Source: Anaerolineales bacterium (GTDB lineage Bacteria > Chloroflexota > Anaerolineae > Anaerolineales > Anaerolineaceae). Taken from it: a stretch of DNA of 16,090 bases. The position numbers and the translations under genes are program-made. The DNA lies in the NCBI GenBank assembly GCA_020060485.1, contig JAGVAB010000016.1:1-16090 (forward strand). Reading direction: 5' to 3'. This document shows, piece by piece, positions 8,448 to 15,921 of this stretch (the first letter of the stretch is position 1; each line of letters begins with the position of its first letter). Under the pieces are notes generated by a model. It was given only the letters and a program-made list of their open reading frames with translations. It was not told where the DNA came from and ran no database searches.

Positions 8448-8460
8448 AATACGTTATAAT
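8434..8460 (+). promoter_or_regulatory. Promoter of the sigma/anti-sigma operon, probably leaderless
   Basis: A perfect -10 TATAAT (8455-8460) lies 7 bases before the ATG at 8468. The best -35 is TTGACG (8434-8439), with a rather short 15-bp spacer. There is no Shine-Dalgarno sequence, so the mRNA probably starts at or beside the ATG. No ECF-type -35 (GGAAC-like) is visible, so I see no sign of autoregulation by the encoded sigma factor. Confidence 0.6.
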
Positions 8461-8467
8461 CCCAAGT

Positions 8468-9079
8468 ATGGATGAACCAGAGCTGATCAAAGCTGCCCAA
8501 AAAGGTGAACTGGATGCCTTCAACCGCCTGATCCTGGCTTATCAGGAGCTGGCCTATAATGTGGCTTGCCGCATACTCGGTGATTCGGACGCAGCCGAAG
8601 ATGCCGTGCAGGAAGCCTTCATCTCGGCGTATAACAACCTGGACTCGTATCGCGGCGGCTCGTTTCGAGCCTGGCTTTTGCGTGTGGTCACCAACAAATG
8701 TTACGATGAACTGCGCCGCCAGAAACGCCACCCGGAAGCACCCCTCAATCCCGTGCTGGATGACAGCGAAGACGAATTCGAGTCCCCCATCTGGCTGGCG
8801 GATGACGCCCCCACCCCCGAAGAATACAGTGAACAAACCCTGTTGCAGGAGGCCATTGAAGAATGCATAGCCCGCTTGCCGGATGAATTTCGGGTTGTGG
8901 TGGTCATGGTGGATGTGCAGGATTTTGATTATCAGGAAGTGGCCGAGGCCACCGGCAGCCCGCTGGGCACCATCAAGAGCCGCCTGGCACGTGCCCGTTT
9001 CAAACTGCGGGACTGCCTGGACAGGTTCAGGGAACTTTGGAGCGACGATTTTCGTTTAAAGGATGAGGCATCCCTATGA
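8468..9079 (+). CDS. ECF-type RNA polymerase sigma factor
   Basis: The 203-aa protein has the two-domain build of extracytoplasmic-function sigma factors. Region 2 (about residues 6-88) contains LGDSDAAEDAVQEAFISAY and FRAWLLRVVTNKCYDELRRQKR, the -10 recognition and core-binding part. Region 4 (about 126-182) contains LPDEFRVVVVMVDVQDFDY and the helix-turn-helix EVAEATGSPLGTIKSRLARA for -35 recognition. The acidic linker between them (about 95-125) is a little long. The coding end overlaps the next ATG in an ATGA junction, typical of a sigma gene coupled to its anti-sigma gene. The sequence is RpoE/SigW-like but I cannot assign a subgroup. It should direct RNA polymerase to a small regulon once released from the anti-sigma factor. 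Confidence 0.96.
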   Translation: MDEPELIKAAQKGELDAFNRLILAYQELAYNVACRILGDSDAAEDAVQEAFISAYNNLDSYRGGSFRAWLLRVVTNKCYDELRRQKRHPEAPLNPVLDDSEDEFESPIWLADDAPTPEEYSEQTLLQEAIEECIARLPDEFRVVVVMVDVQDFDYQEVAEATGSPLGTIKSRLARARFKLRDCLDRFRELWSDDFRLKDEASL

Positions 9080-10059
9080 AATCGCAGCCCAAAACCCGCC
9101 ACATGCAACAGCTCTCCGCATATCTGGATGGCCAACTGCCTGCCTGGCAGACGGCCCGTCTGGAAAAGCGTCTGGGAACAGACGCTGATTTGCGTGCTGA
9201 ATACGAAACATTACTGTATAACCGCTCTCTGCTGCGCAGCCTGCCCTCCCGCCGCGTGCCGCGCAACTTCACTCTCACCCCCGACATGGTACGCGCCCCG
9301 CGCCGCCGATTGCCGCTGTTTTTGGTGCCCACCCTGCGCTTTTCCTCATCGGCAGCTGCCCTGGTGTTGGTGTTGACCTTTGCCCTGGAATTGGTGGGCG
9401 GCCTTGCGCCACGCATGGTCATGACTGCACAAGAAGCCATACCGCAAGCTGCCATGGAAATGGCTGCCGATGCCCCGCAAGCGGAGGCAACCCCCATGAT
9501 CCTGCTTTGGAACGCACAGCCCCCCGGCATGGGCGGCGGTATGGACACTCTGGCGGAAGGCCTGGGCGGCGGGCCGGCCAGCGAGCTGCCAATGGGTGGT
9601 GCATTGGCGCTGGACTTGGGTGAAAAGCCCGTAGAAGAAGCTGCCCCGGCAGCCGAAGCGCCCGCCCTGGCCAGCGAAGAAGAAATCCTTTCAATGATGA
9701 CCCTGGAAACAGAAACCGAAGAACCTGCCGCAGCAAAAGCCGCCCCTGAAACGGAGCCGCCCGCTGCCATGCCGCCACCTCCTTCAGCAACCCAGATTGT
9801 CCCCGCTGCGCCGCCTGCTCCCCAGGAACCAGTTGCGGCTGAAAAAACCACTGTTGAAGATCAAAACTTCATCCTGGGCATCCCTCCGGTTGAAGAACAG
9901 GGCCGCATCCAGACCACTGAAACACAACCCGTCCAGATTGAAAGGCCTGCGCCTGTGCAACAACTGCCTTCACGGCGCTTCTTGCAGATCGGCCTGGCTG
10001 TCTTTGCCGGGCTGACCGGATCATTGTCCTTGTGGCTGTCTCGAAAGATGCGTTCATGA
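9076..10059 (+). CDS. Membrane-bound anti-sigma factor, cysteine-free, two membrane spans
   Basis: This is the probable partner that holds the preceding sigma factor inactive at the membrane. The 327-aa protein begins with a short helical region (MQQLSAYLDGQLPAWQTARL, residues 10-29). This resembles the anti-sigma zinc-finger (ZAS) fold but lacks its His/Cys zinc ligands. A first membrane span lies at about 88-109. A long Ala/Pro/Glu/Met-rich segment (110-300), probably exported, follows. A second span lies at about 302-321 (FLQIGLAVFAGLTGSLSLWL), ending with a short basic tail. Sequence similarity to known anti-sigma factors is limited to the N-terminus, so the call rests largely on gene order. 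GGATGAGG (9061-9068) lies seven bases before the ATG. Start and stop overlap both neighbours as ATGA. Confidence 0.8.
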   Translation: MKSQPKTRHMQQLSAYLDGQLPAWQTARLEKRLGTDADLRAEYETLLYNRSLLRSLPSRRVPRNFTLTPDMVRAPRRRLPLFLVPTLRFSSSAAALVLVLTFALELVGGLAPRMVMTAQEAIPQAAMEMAADAPQAEATPMILLWNAQPPGMGGGMDTLAEGLGGGPASELPMGGALALDLGEKPVEEAAPAAEAPALASEEEILSMMTLETETEEPAAAKAAPETEPPAAMPPPPSATQIVPAAPPAPQEPVAAEKTTVEDQNFILGIPPVEEQGRIQTTETQPVQIERPAPVQQLPSRRFLQIGLAVFAGLTGSLSLWLSRKMRS

Positions 10060-10556
10060 CCCGGCGCGAAGTTCGGTTTTGTCCATATTGCGGCGTCCCC
10101 ACAGAGAATAGGCATGTTTACGGTGAAATTCATCCGGTTTGTCCCGCTTGTGACTGGGTACACCTGCCCGATCCCAAAGTGGCGGCCATTGTGCTGGTGG
10201 AGCAGGACAGCAAGGTACTGCTGGTGCAGCGCGACCGCACCCCTGAAAAAGGCAAATGGAGCCTGCCAGCCGGCTTTGTCAACGCTTATGAAGACCCGCA
10301 GGAAGCCGCCATGCGTGAATGCCGGGAAGAAACCGGGCTGGAAGTGAAGATTGTCAAACTGGCCGCCGTCCTCTCCGGGCGCGAACACCGCAACGGCGCC
10401 GACATCCTCATGTTGTACAATGCCACCGTCACCGGCGGAAGCCTGCATGCCGGGGATGATGCTGCCGGCGCAGGGTTTTTCTCCCGCAATGAACTGCCCC
10501 CACTGGCCTTCACCACCAACGAGAAGATCATTTTTGAGCCGAAATACTGGGAATAA
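10056..10556 (+). CDS. NUDIX hydrolase with N-terminal zinc ribbon
   Basis: NUDIX enzymes cleave nucleoside-diphosphate-linked compounds. This 166-aa protein has a zinc ribbon with Cys9/Cys12 (CPYCG) and Cys29/Cys32 (CPACD). The catalytic domain follows. Its NUDIX box runs from Gly73 to Leu95, with Glu79 and the REC-REETGL core (Arg87-Leu95), and fits the GX5EX7REUXEEXGU pattern exactly. The zinc-ribbon plus NUDIX layout recalls NudC-type NADH pyrophosphatases, but the protein is shorter and I do not see the NudC SQPWPFPxS signature. The substrate is therefore open. The frame extends upstream, but I start at ATG 10056, which overlaps the anti-sigma stop (TGA 10057-10059). It is the last gene of the sigma operon. 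Confidence 0.93.
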   Translation: MTRREVRFCPYCGVPTENRHVYGEIHPVCPACDWVHLPDPKVAAIVLVEQDSKVLLVQRDRTPEKGKWSLPAGFVNAYEDPQEAAMRECREETGLEVKIVKLAAVLSGREHRNGADILMLYNATVTGGSLHAGDDAAGAGFFSRNELPPLAFTTNEKIIFEPKYWE

Positions 10557-10573
10557 ACAGAAACAAGGTGTGG

Positions 10574-10598
10574 TCGTGCTTTACCCTGACGGGCACGA
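10574..10598 (+). other. Inverted repeat downstream of the NUDIX gene
   Basis: TCGTGC (10574-10579) pairs with GCACGA (10593-10598) across a 13-nt loop, 17 bases after the NUDIX stop. No T tract follows. It may help end the sigma operon transcript, but the evidence is only the pairing and its place. Confidence 0.3.
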
Positions 10599-10649
10599 TG
10601 TCCAAGCGCACCAATTCCCCCTGCACAGAACTCAAGAACAGCCAGCGAA

Positions 10650-10735
10650 AACAAAAACATTTGCGCATTTGCATCTTCGCATCACGGAAAAAATCAAATG
10701 GCACGCAAAGACGCCAGGCCGCAAAGAAAAACAAC
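10650..10735. repeat. Probable remnant of a GCAAAG-rich dispersed intergenic repeat
   Basis: The stretch has recurring GCAAAG words (10705-10710 and 10721-10726) plus ATTTGCGCATTTGCATC upstream. It is AT-richer than the flanking genes and has no plausible ORF. Repeats built on CTTTGCGTCTTTGCG are, as I recall, scattered in intergenic DNA of many bacteria. I could not check that here. The 340-bp gap 10557-10896 holds only this, the hairpin at 10574, octamer block D and the ftsK promoter. Confidence 0.35.
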
Positions 10736-10768
10736 TGTTTTGGCGGGAGCATTTTCCTGATCCCAGGT

Positions 10769-10808
10769 AATTGACTGGTTGATGAATTGCCTGATTGATT
10801 GATTACCT
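10769..10808 (+). repeat. Degenerate 8-bp tandem repeat block D
   Basis: Five units in 8-base phase are visible: AATTGACT, GGTTGATG, AATTGCCT, GATTGATT and GATTACCT. The block is 88 bp upstream of the ftsK start and in the same orientation. Its first two units are nearly the same as units three and four of block B (332-347). Confidence 0.6.
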
Positions 10809-10836
10809 GCTCACTGATCCCCTTCTCCCCCATTAA

Positions 10837-10856
10837 TGATAAAATAACCCTATAAG
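10837..10856 (+). promoter_or_regulatory. Candidate ftsK promoter region
   Basis: Two possible -10 elements are present. One is an extended TGATAAAAT (10837-10845) and the other is TATAAG (10851-10856). Neither has a convincing -35 at 17 bp. Either would give a 5' leader of about 30-45 nt, leaving room for the AAAAGGA ribosome binding site at 10883-10889. Confidence 0.4.
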
Positions 10857-10896
10857 TTGTACACTTGTTCTGTTAACGCACGAAAAGGATTTGCAC

Positions 10897-13311
10897 GTGG
10901 CAACCAAACCCGGTTCTCGTTCCAAAACCTCCAAAACACCAAAGCCCGGCAGCTCGCGCCCAAATAGCGCCAGTCGGTCCCCTGCCAGTCGATCCAAAAC
11001 CGGCAGCAGCAAGCCGCGTTCCGCCCGATCAACGCCTGCCAAAGGCAGGAAAAAGCAAACATCAGGCATGCCGACGCCCATCGGCTGGAGCTGGACCCAG
11101 CTCTCGCTGGACCGCAAGCTCGACATCCTGGGCGTCATCCTGGCACTGGTCGGGCTGCTGACCCTGCTCAGCCTGGCATCGCCCAAACAAGGCCGGTTGA
11201 CCGGCGCCTGGGTACAGGCCCTCTACTGGCTGGCAGGCTGGGGGGCTTTTGTTCTACCCCTGGCACTGATCGCAGTCGGCCTGTGGCTGGTGTTCCGCAA
11301 GATCGAAAAACTGCCCACGCCTTCCCTGCTGCGGCTGGTGGGACTGGGATTGTTCTATCTTTCCGTGCTGACCATCCTGCACCTCGCCGCAGGTGGGGGC
11401 CTGGAAGTGGCGGCGGATGGCTCCGGCGGTGGTTACCTGGGAGCCTTGTTTGAAGGTTTGCTGGTGTTGACCCTGGGCAAAGCCGGAGCGTGGATCACCG
11501 TCATCGCCTGGTTCTTCATTGCACTCTCGATCACCCTGGAACGCACCATCTCGGACCTCCTCCATCGCTGGCTGCCAAAAACGGAAACCAGATCCCGGGC
11601 CAGCCAAAGGCCTCTCCCGCTTTCGAAATTTCCACAGCCAGAACTGGATGAAGAACGGGAAACCACAAACGGCGCCGGCCTGCCGCCCGATTTTCATGTT
11701 CTGCCCGATGGCGGTATTGCTGCCGCCGCCAAAGTGCGCCCATACCGAAAAAACCGCACAGAGCCCGGCGAAAGCAGCAGCGAACCAGAGCCGCCGCTGC
11801 AAACTGCCGCCGAAATGCCCGCCAAAGACATCCCCTGGGTACTGCCCGACCCTGCCATCATTCTCGACCCGGCCAGCCCGGCCATCTTCCAGGAAAACAT
11901 CGACCAGGAACAGGCACACGTCATCGAAGAGACCCTGGCCGCGTTCAACGTCCCGGCCCATGTGGTGGCGGTTAACCGCGGCCCAACTGTAACCCAGTTT
12001 GGCGTGGAGCCAGATTACATCGAAACCAACCGCGGCCGCACCCGGGTGCGGGTCAACAAGATCACCACCCTGCAAGATGACCTGGCCCTGGCTCTGGCCG
12101 CCCAAAGCATTCGCATCCAGGCGCCTGTGCCGGGGCAGAGCTACGTTGGCATTGAAGTGCCCAATGTGGAAGTCAGCCTGGTCTCGCTGCTGGAAGGCAT
12201 GGACAGCAAGTCCTACAAGCGGCTCAGATCACCGCTGCGCTTCGTGTTGGGCAAGGATGTCTCTGGCAAGCCGCGGGCAGTTGACCTGTCCAAAATGCCC
12301 CACCTGTTGATCGCCGGCACCACCGGCTCCGGCAAATCGGTATGCGTGAATGCCATCCTGACCTCATTCCTGCTCAACAACACCCCTGCCGACATGCGGC
12401 TGGTACTGGTGGATCCCAAGCGGGTTGAACTGACCGGCTACAACGGCATTCCCCACCTGCTTGCGCCTGTCATCACCGATGCCGAACGGGTGGTAGGCGC
12501 TTTGCAATGGATGCAGCGCGAAATGGACAGCCGTTATCACAAGTTCGCGCAAAGCGGCGTACGCAACATTGATGAATACAACATCAAGCTTCCCGAAAAA
12601 CACCTGCCCTATCTGGTGGTGGTGATTGACGAGCTGGCCGACCTGATGATGCTGGCCCCGGATGAAACTGAGCGCAGCATCACCCGTCTGGCGCAATTGG
12701 CGCGCGCCACAGGCATCCACCTGATCCTGGCCACCCAGCGCCCCTCTGTCAACGTGGTGACCGGCCTGATCAAGGCCAACTTCCCGGCGCGCATTGCTTT
12801 TGCCGTGGCTTCCGGCGTGGACAGCCGGGTGATCCTCGACCAGCCCGGCGCCGAGCGCCTGCTGGGGCGCGGCGACATGCTCTTCCAGGCTCCTGACGCT
12901 TCTGCTCCGGTGCGCGTGCAGGGCGTTTTCGTTTCCGAATCAGAAACCCAGCGCCTGGTAGATTACTGGCGCGGCATGGCCGATACCCTCCACCACCCGG
13001 AGAACATGCCCGGTGCCCGGCTGGATGACCTGCCGCGCGGTGTGCCCCTGCACCAGGCGCCTTTGTGGGACGAAGAGGATACCCAATCCCAGGGCGGAGA
13101 CCCGCTGCTCGATTCTGCCATCGACCTGGTGCGGCGTGAAGGCCGGGCCTCGATCACCATGCTCCAGCGCCGCATGCGCATTGGCTACACGCGTGCCGCC
13201 CGCCTGATCGACTCGATGGAAGAAAAAGGCATCATCAGCCCCACCCTGCCCAACTCACAGGTGCGCGAAGTATGGGATTATGGTGAAATTGGCCCACCCA
13301 ACGAAGATTGA
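10897..13311 (+). CDS. ftsK: DNA translocase FtsK/SpoIIIE family
   Basis: This septum-located ATP-driven DNA pump clears and aligns chromosome ends during division. The 804-aa protein starts with a basic Ser/Lys/Arg-rich cytoplasmic tail (1-58). About four membrane spans follow (near 75-95, 113-133, 146-164 and 180-213). A fairly short linker leads to the motor. Walker A is GTTGSGKS (474-481) and Walker B is VVVIDELADL with Asp578/Glu579. The segment ATQRPSVNVVTGLIKANFP follows. The C-terminal gamma winged helix (about 735-795) carries RMRIGYTRAARLIDSMEEKG and normally reads orientation motifs on DNA. I choose GTG 10897 because AAAAGGA (10883-10889) is seven bases upstream. The alternative TTG at 10891 would be only one base from it. 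The gene appears to be transcribed alone. Confidence 0.96.
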   Translation: MATKPGSRSKTSKTPKPGSSRPNSASRSPASRSKTGSSKPRSARSTPAKGRKKQTSGMPTPIGWSWTQLSLDRKLDILGVILALVGLLTLLSLASPKQGRLTGAWVQALYWLAGWGAFVLPLALIAVGLWLVFRKIEKLPTPSLLRLVGLGLFYLSVLTILHLAAGGGLEVAADGSGGGYLGALFEGLLVLTLGKAGAWITVIAWFFIALSITLERTISDLLHRWLPKTETRSRASQRPLPLSKFPQPELDEERETTNGAGLPPDFHVLPDGGIAAAAKVRPYRKNRTEPGESSSEPEPPLQTAAEMPAKDIPWVLPDPAIILDPASPAIFQENIDQEQAHVIEETLAAFNVPAHVVAVNRGPTVTQFGVEPDYIETNRGRTRVRVNKITTLQDDLALALAAQSIRIQAPVPGQSYVGIEVPNVEVSLVSLLEGMDSKSYKRLRSPLRFVLGKDVSGKPRAVDLSKMPHLLIAGTTGSGKSVCVNAILTSFLLNNTPADMRLVLVDPKRVELTGYNGIPHLLAPVITDAERVVGALQWMQREMDSRYHKFAQSGVRNIDEYNIKLPEKHLPYLVVVIDELADLMMLAPDETERSITRLAQLARATGIHLILATQRPSVNVVTGLIKANFPARIAFAVASGVDSRVILDQPGAERLLGRGDMLFQAPDASAPVRVQGVFVSESETQRLVDYWRGMADTLHHPENMPGARLDDLPRGVPLHQAPLWDEEDTQSQGGDPLLDSAIDLVRREGRASITMLQRRMRIGYTRAARLIDSMEEKGIISPTLPNSQVREVWDYGEIGPPNED

Positions 13312-13381
13312 ATGCAGACATTTTTCCTTTTCATGTTCATTGAATCTCATCAATCTCTAAAACAAGCCCCTGTTCTGCTTA

Positions 13382-13390
13382 TGGTACAAT
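13382..13390 (+). promoter_or_regulatory. Extended -10 promoter of the lipoprotein gene
   Basis: TGGTACAAT is an extended -10 (TG-N-TACAAT) 22 bases before the ATG. No clear -35 is seen, as expected for extended -10 promoters. The 101-bp gap 13312-13412 has no clear terminator for ftsK. Confidence 0.5.
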
Positions 13391-13412
13391 CGCGGCAAAT
13401 ATATGAGGTGTA

Positions 13413-14402
13413 ATGATGAAACCCGGATTTCGATTTTTCATGATCGTCATGCTGGTCTTGATGCTGACCACCGGCTGTTCATTGTCAAAACAGTCCCCGA
13501 CACCAGAGGCAGCCCTGCCTTCCGCTACCCCTGTTCCACCAACCCCCGAACCCGTCCTGTCTCCCACGCCCATTCCCACCGCAACTGAGCCTGTGCCGGC
13601 CTCCATCCAGGCCACAGTCAAACCCGACGGTCTTAACCTGCGCTCCGGCCCCAGCCCGCTGCATTCCATTCTGGGCACCTACAAAAAGGATGACCGCGTG
13701 ACGATCCTCAGCCGGGCCAGAGGCAACCAATGGGTCAAGGTCGAGTCCCAAACCGGGCAGACAGGCTGGATGTATACTCCCCACCTCTCCTTCACCAATG
13801 ATCTGAGCAACGCGCCCATCGAAGAAGTGGAAGACAGCTTCAATGTACGCGGCCTGGTGGCCGACCAAAGCGGCAATCCGATCGAGGGCATTTCATTGGC
13901 CCTGGTGCCCCTCAACGGCAATGAAGCCTACCGCATTGACGCCGTCAGCGACTCCGAAGGCCGCTTTTATGCCTATGTGCCGGTTAACAGCTTCACTTCC
14001 TGGCGCGTTTCCGTTGTGGGCGTGCGCTGCGGCAGCCGTCTGGCCGACGCCAATTGCAATGTCAGTAATTATTTCATCAACAAGGAACAGATGGAAATCG
14101 TCCTGCCGCAGCTTGATCCGATCGAATTCATCTATCAGCAGGCCAGCGGTTATGTCACCGGGGTGGTCAAGGACTGGCAGGGACAGCCAGCCACCGATGT
14201 ACGCGTGTTTGCGGTGCGCACCAGCGACGGCGCCCGCGCCTGGGGCAGCTCACAAGCCAACGGGTTGTTCTCCCTGCCCGTCACAGACGGGGTATGGGAA
14301 GTCTATGCCGTCCTGCTGGTGCCCTACACGGAAGGCCGGCGTGTCACCATTACCATCACTGCCGGTCAAACACCCGAACAAATCGAATTGCGCCGGCCTT
14401 AG
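13413..14402 (+). CDS. SH3b-domain lipoprotein with two carboxypeptidase-regulatory-like domains
   Basis: This is a surface or cell-wall-facing lipoprotein of unknown role. The 329-aa precursor has a signal peptide with hydrophobic core (about 9-20) and Cys22 as lipidation site. Its lipobox reads LTTGC, with Thr rather than Leu at -3, which is slightly atypical. A Pro/Thr-rich stalk (about 29-63) follows. A bacterial SH3 domain (66-128) carries the usual GLNLRSGPS and GWMYTPHL elements, often linked to peptidoglycan binding. Two beta-sandwich domains of the carboxypeptidase regulatory-like type begin at VRGLVADQSGNPIEG (145) and VTGVVKDWQGQPATD. GAGGTG (13405-13410) serves either ATG 13413 or ATG 13416; the latter has the better 5-nt spacing. 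No catalytic domain is present. Confidence 0.9.
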   Translation: MMKPGFRFFMIVMLVLMLTTGCSLSKQSPTPEAALPSATPVPPTPEPVLSPTPIPTATEPVPASIQATVKPDGLNLRSGPSPLHSILGTYKKDDRVTILSRARGNQWVKVESQTGQTGWMYTPHLSFTNDLSNAPIEEVEDSFNVRGLVADQSGNPIEGISLALVPLNGNEAYRIDAVSDSEGRFYAYVPVNSFTSWRVSVVGVRCGSRLADANCNVSNYFINKEQMEIVLPQLDPIEFIYQQASGYVTGVVKDWQGQPATDVRVFAVRTSDGARAWGSSQANGLFSLPVTDGVWEVYAVLLVPYTEGRRVTITITAGQTPEQIELRRP

Positions 14403-15139
14403 GCCATTTCCCCCCGTTCATGCAAGACCAGGGCCGCCGTGACCACGGCGGCTGTTTCCATCCTCAAAATGCGTCTGCCCAGGGTGACTGGCTGAATGCC
14501 GGCTGCCCGGGCGGCATCAATTTCTTCTACCGAAAAACCGCCCTCCGGGCCGATCAGGGCGGCCACCTGCTGGCCACCGGGCGGCAAATCCGTCAACGCC
14601 GCCGAAAGGCTATGCGCAGCCTCGCCCTCCCAGGGAATGAGGGCCAGTGCACTGCCCGCCGCAGTCTGCACGGCCTGCATGAAGCTCTGCACGGCTTGCA
14701 GGGCAGGAATGCAGCCCCGCCCGCTCTGTTCAGCAGCTTCCTGAATGATCTTCTGCCAACGGGGCAGCTTTTTTTCCACCCCCTGCGCTTCCTGCACCAG
14801 ACTGCGGCTGGAGATGACCGGCACAAAACCGGCAGCGCCCACCTCGGTGCATTTTTGCAGCATCCACTCAAACTTCTCGCGCTGCGAAAGGCATAGATAC
14901 AAGGTCAGGCGGGTGAGCGGCTCGCCCGCCGCCTGGCGTGAAGCGAGCACCCGCCCGCCCAGCAAACCGCCTGCGTCTGCGTCCAGTTCCACTTCAAACT
15001 CGCTGCCCCGGTTGTCCAGCACAATCACCTGCTGGCCGGGCAGCAGGCGCAGCACACGACGCAACTGGTGTTCCGTTTCAGCCGGGAAAGCCACCCGGCC
15101 ACCCTGCAGGCAATCAGCAGAAACAAAGAAGCGGTGCAT
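14399..15139 (-). CDS. rsmE: 16S rRNA (uracil-1498-N3)-methyltransferase RsmE
   Basis: RsmE methylates U1498 near the ribosomal P site using S-adenosylmethionine. The 246-aa protein has an N-terminal PUA-like part (HQLRRVLRLLPGQQV, DNRGSEFEVEL). The knotted SPOUT domain shows KCTEVG (97-101 region), AAEQSGR (135-141), LIGPEGGFS (about 195-203) and LGRRILRMETA (220-230). Those last two form the AdoMet-binding knot. The family usually has Thr where Met227 stands (LRTETA). The ATG follows rsmI by five bases, with GAGGA inside the rsmI end as ribosome binding site, so the two are coupled. Its TAA stop overlaps the TAG stop of the convergent lipoprotein gene. Confidence 0.96.
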   Translation of the reverse strand: MHRFFVSADCLQGGRVAFPAETEHQLRRVLRLLPGQQVIVLDNRGSEFEVELDADAGGLLGGRVLASRQAAGEPLTRLTLYLCLSQREKFEWMLQKCTEVGAAGFVPVISSRSLVQEAQGVEKKLPRWQKIIQEAAEQSGRGCIPALQAVQSFMQAVQTAAGSALALIPWEGEAAHSLSAALTDLPPGGQQVAALIGPEGGFSVEEIDAARAAGIQPVTLGRRILRMETAAVVTAALVLHERGEMA

Positions 15140-15144
15140 GCTGC

Positions 15145-15867
15145 TTAATCCTCATCCTGATCAGGGTCATCACCATCGCCTGCCGCCTCGGCGGCTGCTT
15201 TTCGATCCAGCCCGGCAATGACCACGGTATACTCGCCGCGCGGCTCAACTTTGTCAAAATGGGCAATCAATTCCGACAGCGTGCCGCGGTCAACCGTTTC
15301 AAACAACTTGGTCAGATCATTGGCCACTGCTGCCGGGCGGTCGCCATACACCACCAGGGCATCTTCCAGAAAGGCTTTCAGGCGGTGCGGGCTTTCATAA
15401 AAGACCAGAGTGTGCGGAGACCTGGCGTCCACCGCACAAAACCGCTGCCGTGCGCCAGACTTGCGCGGCGGGAAACCGCGGAAAGTGAAACTGTTAACCG
15501 GCAAGCCGGACACCACCAGTGCGGTAATGACAGCCGTGGGGCCCGGGATGGCCGTCACCGGGATGCCCGCTGCTACTGCCGCCCGCACCAGAATGAAACC
15601 GGGGTCAGAAACGGCCGGACTGCCGGCATCAGTCACCACCGCCACATTCTTGCCTTCCTCCAGCGCCTGCAAAAGTTTGGGCAGCGCTTTCTGCTCATTG
15701 TATTCATGAAAAGACATCTGCGGTTTTTTGATCTCAAAATGCTTTAAGAGCATACCTGTCTTGCGGGTATCCTCGGAAGCCACCAGATCCACCTCGCGCA
15801 AGGTTTCCAATGCGCGCAGGGTGATGTCGCCCAAATTGCCAATCGGAGTTGCCACCAGATAGAGCAT
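15145..15867 (-). CDS. rsmI: 16S rRNA (cytidine-1402-2'-O)-methyltransferase RsmI
   Basis: RsmI adds the 2'-O-methyl group to C1402 in the decoding centre. The 240-aa tetrapyrrole-methylase-fold protein shows [17 protein letters not shown] (5-21), [15 protein letters not shown] (30-44), HEYNEQ (54-59), [14 protein letters not shown] (77-90), [17 protein letters not shown] (107-123) and FYESPHRL (156-163). DLTKLFE (184-190) follows. Together these are the family signature. The tail (221-240) is Asp/Glu-rich and probably disordered. AGGAGGG (15874-15880 on the minus strand) lies six bases before the ATG. It is the first gene of a leftward pair with rsmE; both products modify 16S rRNA. Confidence 0.97.
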   Translation of the reverse strand: MLYLVATPIGNLGDITLRALETLREVDLVASEDTRKTGMLLKHFEIKKPQMSFHEYNEQKALPKLLQALEEGKNVAVVTDAGSPAVSDPGFILVRAAVAAGIPVTAIPGPTAVITALVVSGLPVNSFTFRGFPPRKSGARQRFCAVDARSPHTLVFYESPHRLKAFLEDALVVYGDRPAAVANDLTKLFETVDRGTLSELIAHFDKVEPRGEYTVVIAGLDRKAAAEAAGDGDDPDQDED

Positions 15868-15903
15868 CCAATGCCCTCCTGTAATAGGGATTTTCCTGCT
15901 TGC

Positions 15904-15912
15904 AGTATATCA
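15904..15912 (-). promoter_or_regulatory. Extended -10 promoter of rsmI-rsmE
   Basis: On the minus strand this reads TGATATACT, an extended -10 (TG-A-TATACT) 36 bases before the rsmI ATG. The octamer block at 15922-15953 lies immediately upstream. It offers TTGACG 20 bp away, too far for a normal -35. Confidence 0.5.
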
Positions 15913-15921
15913 TGGAGAGAC

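Noticed and set aside
10056..10556. Assigning the NUDIX gene as nudC
   Set aside because: The zinc ribbon and NUDIX box fit, but the protein is short and lacks the recognisable NudC substrate signature after the box.
10351..10774. Frames crossing the end of the NUDIX gene into the intergenic gap
   Set aside because: They are out of frame with a clear gene, continue through repeat DNA, and are basic low-complexity products.
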